5,673 bases of DNA from Desulfovibrio sp. Lineage in GTDB: Bacteria; Desulfobacterota; Desulfovibrionia; Desulfovibrionales; Desulfovibrionaceae. The notes under the pieces are model-generated. The model saw only the letters and a list, made by a program, of their open reading frames with translations, searched no databases and had not been told where the DNA came from. This document shows positions 1 to 5,120 of the stretch, piece by piece. The stretch is from NCBI GenBank assembly GCA_003512875.1, contig DONZ01000218.1, forward strand, positions 1 through 5,673, in the 5' to 3' direction. The position numbers and the translations under genes are program-made. Positions within the stretch are counted from its first letter, which is position 1. Every line of letters starts with the position of its first letter.

Positions 1-327
1 CACTGGAAATTATTTTCTCAGTATTTGACAAGAAATAATAAAAGCAAAGCAGGCAGACCGCAAAGTATTGATGACAGGCTTGCCTTTGAAGGAATTCTTT
101 ACGTTTTAAAAACCGGTATTCCTTGGAGGTATTTACCCAAAGGGTACGGAGCATGGCAGACGGTATACAAATTGTTTGCCAGATGGGCTAAATCCGGAGC
201 ACTGGAAAAACTGCTGCAAACTTTCGGAGAACATGCGGATAATGAATTGCTTGCAATTGACAGCAGTTATATCAAAGTTCATAAACACGGTTCAGCCCCA
301 AGGGGCGGACAAAAAAACAAAGCATAG
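1..327 (+). CDS. IS5-family transposase, OrfA part (5' end outside window)
   Basis: This frame carries the N-terminal half of the transposase. It is open from base 1 (reading HWKLFSQYLTRNN), so the true start lies upstream and the TTG at 25 is not a convincing start. It has the DUF4096-type segment: GRPQSIDDRLAFEGILYVL, then TGIPWRYLP, then a GAWQTVY stretch and an RWAKSG motif. The first catalytic aspartate lies in LLAIDSSYIKVH (codon 259-261). The frame ends at TAG 325-327, just after GGQKNK. Family members continue here as GGQKNQ-IGRSRGG, which is reached by a -1 frameshift at 312-318. Alone this product would lack the rest of the catalytic triad, so it could be a regulatory short form or simply the unshifted product. 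Confidence 0.85.
   Translation, partial: HWKLFSQYLTRNNKSKAGRPQSIDDRLAFEGILYVLKTGIPWRYLPKGYGAWQTVYKLFARWAKSGALEKLLQTFGEHADNELLAIDSSYIKVHKHGSAPRGGQKNKA
312..318 (+). other. Programmed -1 ribosomal frameshift heptamer in the IS5 transposase
   Basis: The seven bases read A AAA AAC in the phase of the upstream frame, which is exactly the X XXY YYZ slippery pattern. Slipping back one base gives GGQKNQSIGRSRGG, the continuation expected in this family, while staying in frame gives a stop three codons later. The heptamer and its phase are seen directly. That it works in vivo is inferred from known IS5-group elements. I did not identify a clear stimulatory hairpin downstream. Confidence 0.8.
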
Positions 328-723
328 GACGAAGCCGAGGCGGAATAACAACCAAAATTCATGCAGTAACTGACACATTGGGATATCCTTTGAAAATTAT
401 ACTTTCAGGAGGGAATGTTCATGACGTATCACTTGCGAAAGAATTACTTTCTGATATGCAGGCAAAAGCTGTTTTGGCAGACAAAGCATATAATTCCCGA
501 AACCTTATTGCATTAATAGAAGAAAAATGCAGTGAAGCTGTTATACGTCCAAAGAAAAATGCAAAAGTTCCAAGAAGTTATGATAAACATCTTTATAAAG
601 AACGGCATGTTATAGAATGTTTTTTTTCAAAGAATAAAAGAAAGCCGCAGAATTGCTACCCGTTATGACAAATTACAAATAATGTATAAAAATTTTGTTC
701 TTATTGCATGCTGCTTGCTTTGA
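318..723 (+). pseudogene. IS5-family transposase, OrfB catalytic part, broken near C-terminus
   Basis: This is the DDE catalytic half, entered by the -1 shift and starting QSIGRSRGGITTKIHAVTD. The second catalytic aspartate lies in AVLADKAYNS (codon 480-482). The final glutamate lies in the Y-x2-R-x3-E signature YKERHVIE (codon 615-617). The frame then stops early at 666-668 after an atypical tail. The expected family ending is in the next frame: RRIATRYDKLQIMYKNFVLIA, ending at TGA 721-723. The frame change falls at or just after the T8 run 620-627; one T fewer gives CFFQRIKESRRIATRYDK. All three acidic residues survive, but the missing C-terminal helix makes the copy probably inactive. A sequencing or assembly indel in the homopolymer is the main alternative. 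Confidence 0.8.
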
Positions 724-732
724 TTAAAATAA

Positions 733-748
733 TTTGGAAACACACCCT
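733..748 (+). repeat. Putative right terminal inverted repeat of the IS5 element
   Basis: TTTGGAAACACACCCT lies 10-25 bp after the transposase stop, where the right end is expected. Its reverse complement AGGGTGTGTTTCCAAA has the look of an IS5-group left end. It is followed by TAG, making CTAG across the boundary, which fits the YTAR or TNA target preference reported for IS5-type elements. The partner repeat is outside the window, so the exact end is not proven. Confidence 0.55.
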
Positions 749-764
749 AGTTTTTGTTGCTATA

Positions 765-872
765 TCAAGACAAACTATTTTGTTCATTATGAGAAAGTCT
801 TGCGAGAAAAACATTTTGTTCTTGTTCTAAAAATGTTAGAATGATTTTGTTTAACGTCTTTAGAGTTTTTTT
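765..872 (-). pseudogene. Possible small coding remnant next to the IS end
   Basis: A short minus-strand frame of about 35 codons contains LEQEQNVFLARLSHNEQNS, which looks less like random AT-rich translation than its surroundings. It begins right after an in-frame TAA at a run of nine A residues, has no start codon or ribosome binding site, and is not recognisable as any family. It may be a downstream piece of the remnant at 916-1397, as both lie on the minus strand with a frame break between them. It may also be chance. Confidence 0.2.
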
Positions 873-915
873 TTATAAGAATATCCAATTGTTATAACCT
901 AGTTATAATAGTTTG

Positions 916-1397
916 TTACACAATATTTTCCAAAAGTTCTATAATCTTTTTAGGGGTAAAACGTTTCTCTCTTTAATAAGGTTACGGAGTTTTTTATCTT
1001 CATCAGTTATTTTTTTTGGGGGGGCTGTTTCATAACTTTCTGCCTCTGATTTCTTTAAATTTACTTTGTATATTTTCCTTAAAAAATAAACATTATTAAA
1101 TCTACCATAAAAGAAATTCAATTTTAAAAAAAGAAAAAATAAAATCGTGTTGTTATTAAGTTGTATGAATATTATACGGAAATACCCTAGAAGTGTAGAA
1201 AACCACCCAGTTGACGGGGGCGTGTATTAATATCTCAGGGTTTTTGGGTTTAAATTTTTTATTAGGGTTCGTTGATATTCATTAAAAATAGTAGGATAAA
1301 CAAAACCGAAAAAAGGAGCGCGTATCCCTAGTCTGTCTTTGGCCGATAGTATAAAAAAGCGGGGTAAAAATTTATTCAGCTCGCTTTTTATACTTTT
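916..1397 (-). pseudogene. Possible decayed minus-strand gene of unknown family
   Basis: One minus-strand frame is open from 1397 down to 942 except for a single TAA at 1227-1229, about 150 codons in sequence where AT-rich composition should give a stop roughly every 13. The upstream piece includes RFFILSAKDRLGIRAPFFGF and PTIFNEYQRTLIKNLNPK; the downstream piece includes SEAESYETAPPKKITDEDKK. Near 960 the frame runs into TAG, but a neighbouring frame continues as KRFTPKKIIELLENIV and ends at TAA 916-918, suggesting a frameshift. The middle portion is rich in Phe, Leu and Asn and much less convincing. There is no clear start or ribosome binding site and I recognise no family. The alternative is non-coding AT-rich sequence with strand bias. 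Confidence 0.3.
1349..1393. repeat. Imperfect inverted repeat, terminator-like
   Basis: GTATAAAAAAGCG at 1349-1361 pairs with CGCTTTTTATAC at 1382-1393 with one extra A in the left arm, around a loop of about 20 bases. The right arm is followed by a T-rich stretch (TTTTTTA at 1394-1400). The stem is mostly A-T, so it would be a weak terminator. No intact gene ends next to it. It could be a relic of a lost gene or part of the decayed sequence on the minus strand. Confidence 0.35.
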
Positions 1398-1426
1398 TTA
1401 TTTCAATAATTGCAATGCCATTATAA

Positions 1427-1671
1427 AACCATATCCCGTTATGTCCCATCATATCTCGGAATATCCCGGTTTTTGATATAAAATATCCCATCCTCGTTCA
1501 CGGTATGAAAGGCAAGGGGTGAAGCGCTATAAGATGAGCCGTATCAGGTAGTTGCCGGCAACAGATTATATGTTCATGTAACTCCTTGCGGGGACAGAAA
1601 CGGCGTATCAGATATTTTATTATAATGGCAAAGGGAATATTGGCATGATGCGTGCTTATTTAAGCCGGTAA
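1427..1671 (+). pseudogene. Frameshifted 3' remnant of an unidentified gene
   Basis: Three plus-strand frames read in succession as one protein-like tail. The first, 1427 to about 1517, includes FDIKYPILVHGMKGKG. The second, from about 1518 to 1622, includes YQVVAGNRLYVHVTPCGDRN. The third ends YNGKGNIGMMRAYLSR at TAA 1669-1671. The second to third break can be repaired by removing one T from the T4 run at 1614-1617, giving VSDIYYNGKGN. The first to second break lies near the G4 run 1516-1519; an extra TAA at 1530-1532 shows further damage. No start codon or ribosome binding site remains. I do not recognise the family. The remnant runs convergently into the radical SAM gene and overlaps its last 16 bases. 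Confidence 0.45.
1431..1470. repeat. Four-copy 10-bp degenerate tandem repeat (ATATCCCGNN)
   Basis: Four consecutive 10-base units can be read: ATATCCCGTT, ATGTCCCATC, ATATCTCGGA and ATATCCCGGT. A fifth related ATATCCCATC follows at 1483-1492, out of phase. The period equals one DNA helical turn. The same bases also lie in an open plus-strand frame (HIPLCPIISRNIPVFD), so this may be degenerate coding sequence rather than a binding-site array. Confidence 0.45.
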
Positions 1672-2585
1672 GAGGTAATTCCTTTATATTTGATGCAATT
1701 GATTTCCGGGTCTTCTTCCAGTCTTTTTTTATATGTTTCAATATCCGCAACATCACGTGATGATAAAAACGTTTCCAGCTCAAAGCTGTTCATGGGGTGC
1801 CGTTGGCAGATGTTTTTTATTGCTTCGTAGTGGTCGGACACATCGCTGAAAAAATTGCCGGTGCTCAGCATGTCGATAGAAATGGCGGATAATTTTTCAA
1901 CCGCTTTTTGAATTTGTTCCTTGCTTGGGGGCTCTGCGAAGGATTCCGCAGGAGGGCGGACAGGAGTATTGATATAAACCCTGTCGTATTTGATTTTCGG
2001 AAGCATGGCGGCGAACTTGCCTAGCGAAGCATCGTCATCATTCATACCTGCAAGAAGCATGATTTCAAGCCAAAGCTGCCCTTTGTATTTATGGGAAAAT
2101 TCAATCAATCCTTTTTGCGTGTCTTCGTATTTTACGGAAAAATGCGGGCGGTTGATTTTGCGGAACGTTTTTTCGTCGTAAGCATCCATGGATGGCAAAA
2201 CGATATCGGCATTCAGGAGGGCGTTTTGCACGGCGCTGTCTGCAAGCAGGGAGCTGTTGGTTATTACCGCAACGGGAACATCTGAAATTTCTTTTATTTT
2301 ATCGATAAGTTCGCCCAATCCGCTGTACAGCGTAGGTTCTCCTTCCCCCACAATGGAAATGACATCAAGTTTTTGCAAGCTTTTTTGGTAATGGATAAAT
2401 TCATCAACTATATCGCGCACCGGAAAAAACAGTTTTCGTTCTGACTGCATGTGTTTCGTCCTGCCCAGTTGGCAGTAAACGCAGGAATAGGAACAAGTCC
2501 TTTCCGGAATGGGGCTTATTCCCAGTGAAACGCCCATGCGCCTGGAAGGAACGGGACCGAATAAATATTTATATGAGTTTTCCAT
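1656..2585 (-). CDS. Radical SAM protein (COG0731-like)
   Basis: The 309-residue product is an intact cytoplasmic radical SAM enzyme, expected to bind a 4Fe-4S cluster and cleave S-adenosylmethionine. The cluster motif CSYSCVYC (CxxxCxxC) has cysteines at residues 31, 35 and 38. GEGEPTL at 80-86 fits the SAM-binding glycine-rich strand. The opening FGPVPSRRMGVSLGI at 9-23 is characteristic of the small COG0731-type group that is distantly related to the wyosine enzyme TYW1. Residues from about 265 look like a small winged-helix-like tail after the barrel. The start ATG follows AAAGGGGA at suitable spacing. The gene stands alone, divergent from the broken gene at 2775, so context gives no hint of substrate. 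No key residue is missing. The specific reaction is unknown for this subgroup. Confidence 0.9.
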   Translation of the reverse strand: MENSYKYLFGPVPSRRMGVSLGISPIPERTCSYSCVYCQLGRTKHMQSERKLFFPVRDIVDEFIHYQKSLQKLDVISIVGEGEPTLYSGLGELIDKIKEISDVPVAVITNSSLLADSAVQNALLNADIVLPSMDAYDEKTFRKINRPHFSVKYEDTQKGLIEFSHKYKGQLWLEIMLLAGMNDDDASLGKFAAMLPKIKYDRVYINTPVRPPAESFAEPPSKEQIQKAVEKLSAISIDMLSTGNFFSDVSDHYEAIKNICQRHPMNSFELETFLSSRDVADIETYKKRLEEDPEINCIKYKGITSYRLK

Positions 2586-2774
2586 TTGAAATCCCCTTTG
2601 AAATCTTTCTGATGTGCTACATAGTCTATTCTTAATAATGGCAAATGTTAAGAGTTAATTTCGGTGTATCGCCGGATGATGATTTTACCTGTTTTGCAAT
2701 GATAAAAAATTTGCACTTGTTACTTTCTATTGGGCATGTTTTTTGCTGTTTACGATTAATATAAGGAGTTAAAT

Positions 2775-3157
2775 ATGGATGTGAATACTACGGATTTGGT
2801 TTTGCCTGCGGGGTTACAGGATTTTTTGGAAGAAAATGCGTTGATATGTCCGCCAATTCCGTTGCGATTTTTCCTCTTTTGGAAGAAAGGGAAGAGAATT
2901 TTTTTGCAACGGATTGGTCTGTTGTTTCACAGCCTTTGAATTTTAATGAACATTGGGCTGGAAATTATAAAGTAAAATACTGGCTTGAACCATGGCACGC
3001 AATTCTTTATAAGGGTGATAGCTCTTATTTATCCAAAATTCTTAATGCAGGCTTTGACGGCGTGTTCCTTGATGTTATCGACGCGTTTGCTTATTTTGAA
3101 ACCAAAGCATTTTCGTATGATATTCATAATGCTTATGCCATATCATCATATTTTTAG
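2775..3157 (+). pseudogene. Truncated, frameshifted GH114/TM1410-like glycosidase remnant
   Basis: The segment GNYKVKYW, then EPWHAILY, then YLSKILNAGFDGVFLDVIDA (about 2958-3102) matches the core of the GH114/TM1410 family, TIM-barrel proteins related to endo-alpha-1,4-polygalactosaminidase and often exported. GFDGVFLDVID holds the acidic residues typical of the active-site strand. Full-length members are usually well over 200 residues; this body frame (2846-3157) has 103. The well-formed ribosome binding site AAGGAG at 2763-2768 and ATG at 2775 open a different frame (MDVNTTDLVLPAGLQDFLEE), which stops at 2937-2939, so a base was lost around 2838-2860 or a deletion joined two parts. No signal peptide is visible. 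The 3' part is lost where the palindromic repeat begins, and the TAG stop touches that repeat. The family call is good; any function is very unlikely. Confidence 0.6.
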
Positions 3158-3158
3158 A

Positions 3159-3244
3159 AGATTGCTTTGCCGTTAACTTCCCGCAGTGACGCTGGATATA
3201 CAGTCCCTCCCGCTTTATCATTGCGGGCGTTAGAAAAGCAATCT
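3159..3244. repeat. Imperfect palindromic repeat of about 86 bp (REP/MITE-like)
   Basis: The outer arms AGATTGCTTT (3159-3168) and AAAGCAATCT (3235-3244) are perfect inverted repeats. Inside, CCCGCAGTGACGC on the left aligns with the reverse complement of the right arm, CCCGCAATGATAAAGCGGG. The GATTGCTTT...CGCAATGA pattern resembles dispersed palindromic repeats found in many bacterial genomes. It abuts the broken end of the GH114-like remnant, which suggests that it, or an event at it, ended that gene. It could form a long hairpin in RNA. Copy number cannot be judged from one window. Confidence 0.6.
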
Positions 3245-3260
3245 ATTACGGCTTCAGCAT

Positions 3261-3317
3261 AAAAAACACCGGTTTAGTTACTGTCCCCAAAAGTTGGACA
3301 ACGCCGGTGTTTTTTTT
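3261..3317 (+). terminator. Strong rho-independent terminator
   Basis: AAAAAACACCGG at 3261-3272 pairs perfectly over 12 bp with CCGGTGTTTTTT at 3304-3315, followed by more T. The loop is 31 bases and itself contains TGTCC...GGACA (3282-3300), which can form a small second hairpin. The A and T tracts make it potentially bidirectional. It separates the broken GH114-like gene from the downstream operon. The long loop is unusual and may contain an inserted sequence. Confidence 0.8.
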
Positions 3318-3409
3318 TATTTTTAAATTGGTTTAAAATGGTTCATATGGCTATTTTTAAATTCAATACGATATTGTACCAAACAATGAGCAGCGATAAA
3401 AGTTTAAAA

Positions 3410-3438
3410 ATTGGTCTCACTTTTGGTTTGTTTTGGTT
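3410..3438. promoter_or_regulatory. Distal triplet of TTGGT motifs, candidate regulator sites
   Basis: TTGGTCTCAC starts at 3411, then TTGGTT at 3423 and TTGGTT at 3433, so the motifs are 12 and 10 bp apart. The first copy, ATTGGTCTCAC, closely matches in inverted orientation the sequence at the gntR start (GTAAGACCAAT), as expected for sites bound by the same protein. ATTGGT/ACCAAT half-sites resemble those of FadR-subfamily GntR regulators such as PdhR. Binding is inferred. Confidence 0.4.
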
Positions 3439-3530
3439 TTTAAGTTTTATTATAATAATATTCAATTATTTTATAGTATTAAATTATATATTATAATTAT
3501 TTTTCAAAAATATATTTAAATTTTTTATAA

Positions 3531-3558
3531 TTGGTTGACAAATTGGTTGTAATTGGTT
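3531..3558. promoter_or_regulatory. Proximal triplet of TTGGTT motifs over the promoter
   Basis: TTGGTT occurs at 3531-3536, 3543-3548 and 3553-3558, each preceded by A. Spacing is 12 and 10 bp, the same as in the distal triplet, whose first motif is exactly 120 bp upstream. The motifs overlap the -35 hexamer and spacer of the candidate promoter, so a bound protein would probably block RNA polymerase. A GntR autoregulator is the obvious candidate but this is inference. Confidence 0.45.
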
Positions 3559-3563
3559 ATTAA
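3535..3563 (+). promoter_or_regulatory. Candidate sigma70 promoter of the gntR operon
   Basis: TTGACA at 3535-3540 is a perfect -35 hexamer. With a 17-bp spacer the -10 would be TATTAA at 3558-3563, four of six bases matching the consensus. Transcription would start near 3570, about 25 bases before the gntR ATG. The surrounding DNA is so AT-rich that other -10 choices exist. Confidence 0.55.
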
Positions 3564-3581
3564 AAAATCATAGATAATAAA

Positions 3582-3595
3582 AAGGTAAGACCAAT
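3582..3595. promoter_or_regulatory. FadR/PdhR-like operator dyad overlapping gntR RBS and start
   Basis: AGGTAAGACCAAT contains the dyad GGT-AAG-ACC, close to the ATTGGTNNNACCAAT-type operator known for the FadR-subfamily regulator PdhR; the left half is degenerate and the right half complete. It covers the ribosome binding site (AAAGGT) and reaches the ATG at 3594. A repressor here would block transcription just after initiation. Autoregulation by the adjacent gene product is inferred. Confidence 0.45.
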
Positions 3596-4295
3596 GAGTG
3601 AAATGCAATATGCCAAACTATCGACAAATAGTTTACTCAATCAATTAAAACAGTTTTTGACCGTCAATAATTTTCAGGTCGGCGATAAGCTGCCTGCTGA
3701 ACGTGCGTTGGCGGAAGAGTTTAAAGTGAGCCGTTCAAGCATTCGAAAAGCTTTAAAAACGTTGGTGGATAAAGGAATAATCGAAAGCAGGCAAGGGGGG
3801 GGCAATTATTTGAAAATTCCCGATGTCGACCCTATCGCCAGTGAAATTTTGGATGCTGTCAATCGTGAAAGTTCGTTGTTTGAGCAGGTGACCGAATACA
3901 GGTATTATCTGGAGCCGATAATCGCGCGGTTAGCGGCGCAAAAAAGAACGGAAAAGCAACTTAATCAGTTGAAATTAATTGTTTTTGAACAGCAAAGGCG
4001 TAAAAGTTTGGAACTTCCTTTTGACGGCAAGCTGGATGCGAATTTCCATTTGCAGCTGGCGAACTGTACCGGAAATTTTTTGTTTATCGAAACGATGAAA
4101 AGGCTCAATAGGATTTATTCCGAAGGCAGAAGCGATGAAGTGAGAGATGATGAATGGAAGGAATTTTCCATTAAGACGCATTTGCAAATCATTGATGCGA
4201 TTGAAAATCGGGATTCCGATCTTTGTGAGAATTTATTGCGGGAACATATTCTGACTGTGAAGGATAAGCACATTTTTGCAAATAAGAAAGAGTGA
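3594..4295 (+). CDS. GntR-family transcriptional regulator, FadR subfamily (FCD domain)
   Basis: The 233-residue product is a DNA-binding regulator. Residues about 10-75 form the GntR winged helix: GDKLPAERALAEEFKVSRSS is the helix-turn-helix entry, followed by IRKALKTLVDKGIIESRQGGG with the wing. Residues about 90-225 are an all-helical FCD ligand domain. D148, H152, H196 and H218 lie with the spacing of the Asp-His-His-His metal site known in FadR-subfamily proteins, so a metal-bound carboxylate effector is plausible. The ATG at 3594 has AAAGGT eight bases upstream; ATG 3603 is a weaker alternative. Three bases separate its stop from the permease start, so it is the first gene of the transport operon and probably senses the transported compound. 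Dyad and repeat motifs upstream suggest autoregulation. The effector cannot be named. Confidence 0.93.
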   Translation: MSEMQYAKLSTNSLLNQLKQFLTVNNFQVGDKLPAERALAEEFKVSRSSIRKALKTLVDKGIIESRQGGGNYLKIPDVDPIASEILDAVNRESSLFEQVTEYRYYLEPIIARLAAQKRTEKQLNQLKLIVFEQQRRKSLELPFDGKLDANFHLQLANCTGNFLFIETMKRLNRIYSEGRSDEVRDDEWKEFSIKTHLQIIDAIENRDSDLCENLLREHILTVKDKHIFANKKE

Positions 4296-4298
4296 GTC

Positions 4299-5096
4299 AT
4301 GTTGGTACCTGTTGTCATATATGCCTGTTTGGGGGCTGTTGCCGGTATTTTGGCGGGCTTGTTGGGGGTCGGCGGCGGAATTGTCATTGTTCCCATGCTC
4401 AGTGTCACTTTTGCGATGCAAAATTTGCCTCATGAATTGATAATGCATTTGGCATTGGGCACCTCAATGGCGAGCATTATTTTTACTTCTTTTTCCAGCG
4501 CGATGGCGCATAATGGAAGACAGTCCGTCTTATGGAACCTTGTGAAAATAATAACACCAAGCATTATGCTAGGAACGTTTTTCGGGTCTTTTATCGCTTC
4601 AAAAATTCCGACGCGGTATTTGCAGCTTTTTTTTGCATTGTTTTTATTGGTTGTGGCTTTTCAAATGTTTTTCGGAAAAAATCCGAAAGCGAACAGGCAG
4701 CTGCCTGACTCCTTGGGAATAAGTCTGTTCGGAGCAGTCATAGGTATCATTTCCAGTTTGGTCGGTATCGGAGGCGGCACAGTATCCGTTCCTTTCATGG
4801 TTTTTCATAATGTCGAGCTGCGAAAGGCAATCGGAACATCTTCTGCAATAGGCATTCCTATTGCCGTTGCCGGAGCTGCGGGATATTTGATAAATGGTTT
4901 GTCAAATCCTGATTTGCCTGAATATTCTTTGGGATATATTTATTTGCCTGCTTTATTCGGGTTGGTTTTGTTCAGCTCCCTGACTTCACCCGTAGGCGCC
5001 AAACTGACCCATTCATTGCCGGTGCATAGGATTAAAAAGTGTTTTGCGTTCTTACTCTTGGTTGTCAGTATAAAAATGTTTTTAGAAACAATTTAA
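4299..5096 (+). CDS. TauE/SafE (TSUP) family membrane permease
   Basis: The 265-residue integral inner-membrane protein has the internal duplication of the TSUP family. The first repeat has GLLGVGGGIVIVPML at 20-34 and LALGTSMASI at 51-60. The second has SSLVGIGGGTVSVPF at 152-166 and KAIGTSSAIGIP at 176-187. About eight hydrophobic segments are visible and the length is normal. Relatives move sulfite, sulfoacetate, taurine-derived sulfonates and other small organic anions, as exporters or importers. The ATG follows the gntR stop by three bases and its ribosome binding site lies inside the end of gntR, so the two are co-transcribed and probably co-translated. Linkage to tctB/tctA suggests a carboxylate or sulfonate substrate shared with, or derived from, that system. 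The substrate and direction are not determined by the sequence. Confidence 0.92.
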   Translation: MLVPVVIYACLGAVAGILAGLLGVGGGIVIVPMLSVTFAMQNLPHELIMHLALGTSMASIIFTSFSSAMAHNGRQSVLWNLVKIITPSIMLGTFFGSFIASKIPTRYLQLFFALFLLVVAFQMFFGKNPKANRQLPDSLGISLFGAVIGIISSLVGIGGGTVSVPFMVFHNVELRKAIGTSSAIGIPIAVAGAAGYLINGLSNPDLPEYSLGYIYLPALFGLVLFSSLTSPVGAKLTHSLPVHRIKKCFAFLLLVVSIKMFLETI

Positions 5097-5120
5097 TCTT
5101 GAAAGGGATAAGGGGTTCAT

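Larger units (their letters stand above)
1..748 (+). mobile_element. IS5-family insertion sequence, right-hand part (IS427-like group)
   Basis: This is the right portion of an IS5-family element; the left end lies before the window. Evidence is a two-frame transposase of the DUF4096 plus DDE type joined by a -1 slippery site, the IS5-type catalytic signature, and a terminal-inverted-repeat-like sequence shortly after the transposase stop. The overlapping two-frame layout is typical of the IS427 and related IS5 subgroups. The right boundary at about 748 is inferred from TTTGGAAACACACCCT followed by TAG. Neither the left repeat nor the target duplication can be checked here. The copy is probably inactive because of a second frameshift near the transposase C-terminus. 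Confidence 0.8.

Noticed and set aside
896..913. TTATAACCTAGTTATAA as an operator or a second IS target scar.
   Set aside because: The symmetry is imperfect, the DNA is very AT-rich, and no gene start or element end adjoins it.
1427..1500. The repeated ATATCCC units considered as a CRISPR array or plasmid iterons.
   Set aside because: The units are 10 bp and contiguous with no spacers, so this is not CRISPR; no replication initiator gene is present to support iterons.
1551..1562. Perfect 12-bp palindrome GTTGCCGGCAAC that could be an operator.
   Set aside because: It lies inside the readable part of a broken gene (VAGN codons), is isolated, and is not placed at any promoter, so chance in coding sequence is likelier.
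1574..1783. Minus-strand 69-codon frame overlapping the 3' end of the radical SAM gene.
   Set aside because: It overlaps the radical SAM reading frame on the same strand in another frame and has no plausible independent start or domain.
1990..2391. Overlapping plus-strand open frames of about 63-67 codons opposite the radical SAM gene.
   Set aside because: They are antisense shadows of a well-supported gene, with cysteine- and serine-rich unstructured translations and no matching ribosome binding sites.
2586..2774. Divergent intergenic region searched for clear promoters or a riboswitch.
   Set aside because: Only weak hexamer matches and no convincing conserved structure were visible; nothing specific can be supported.
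3975..4448. Minus-strand open frames of 70-97 codons across gntR and the start of the permease gene.
   Set aside because: They are antisense to two clearly recognised genes and have low-complexity translations without family features.
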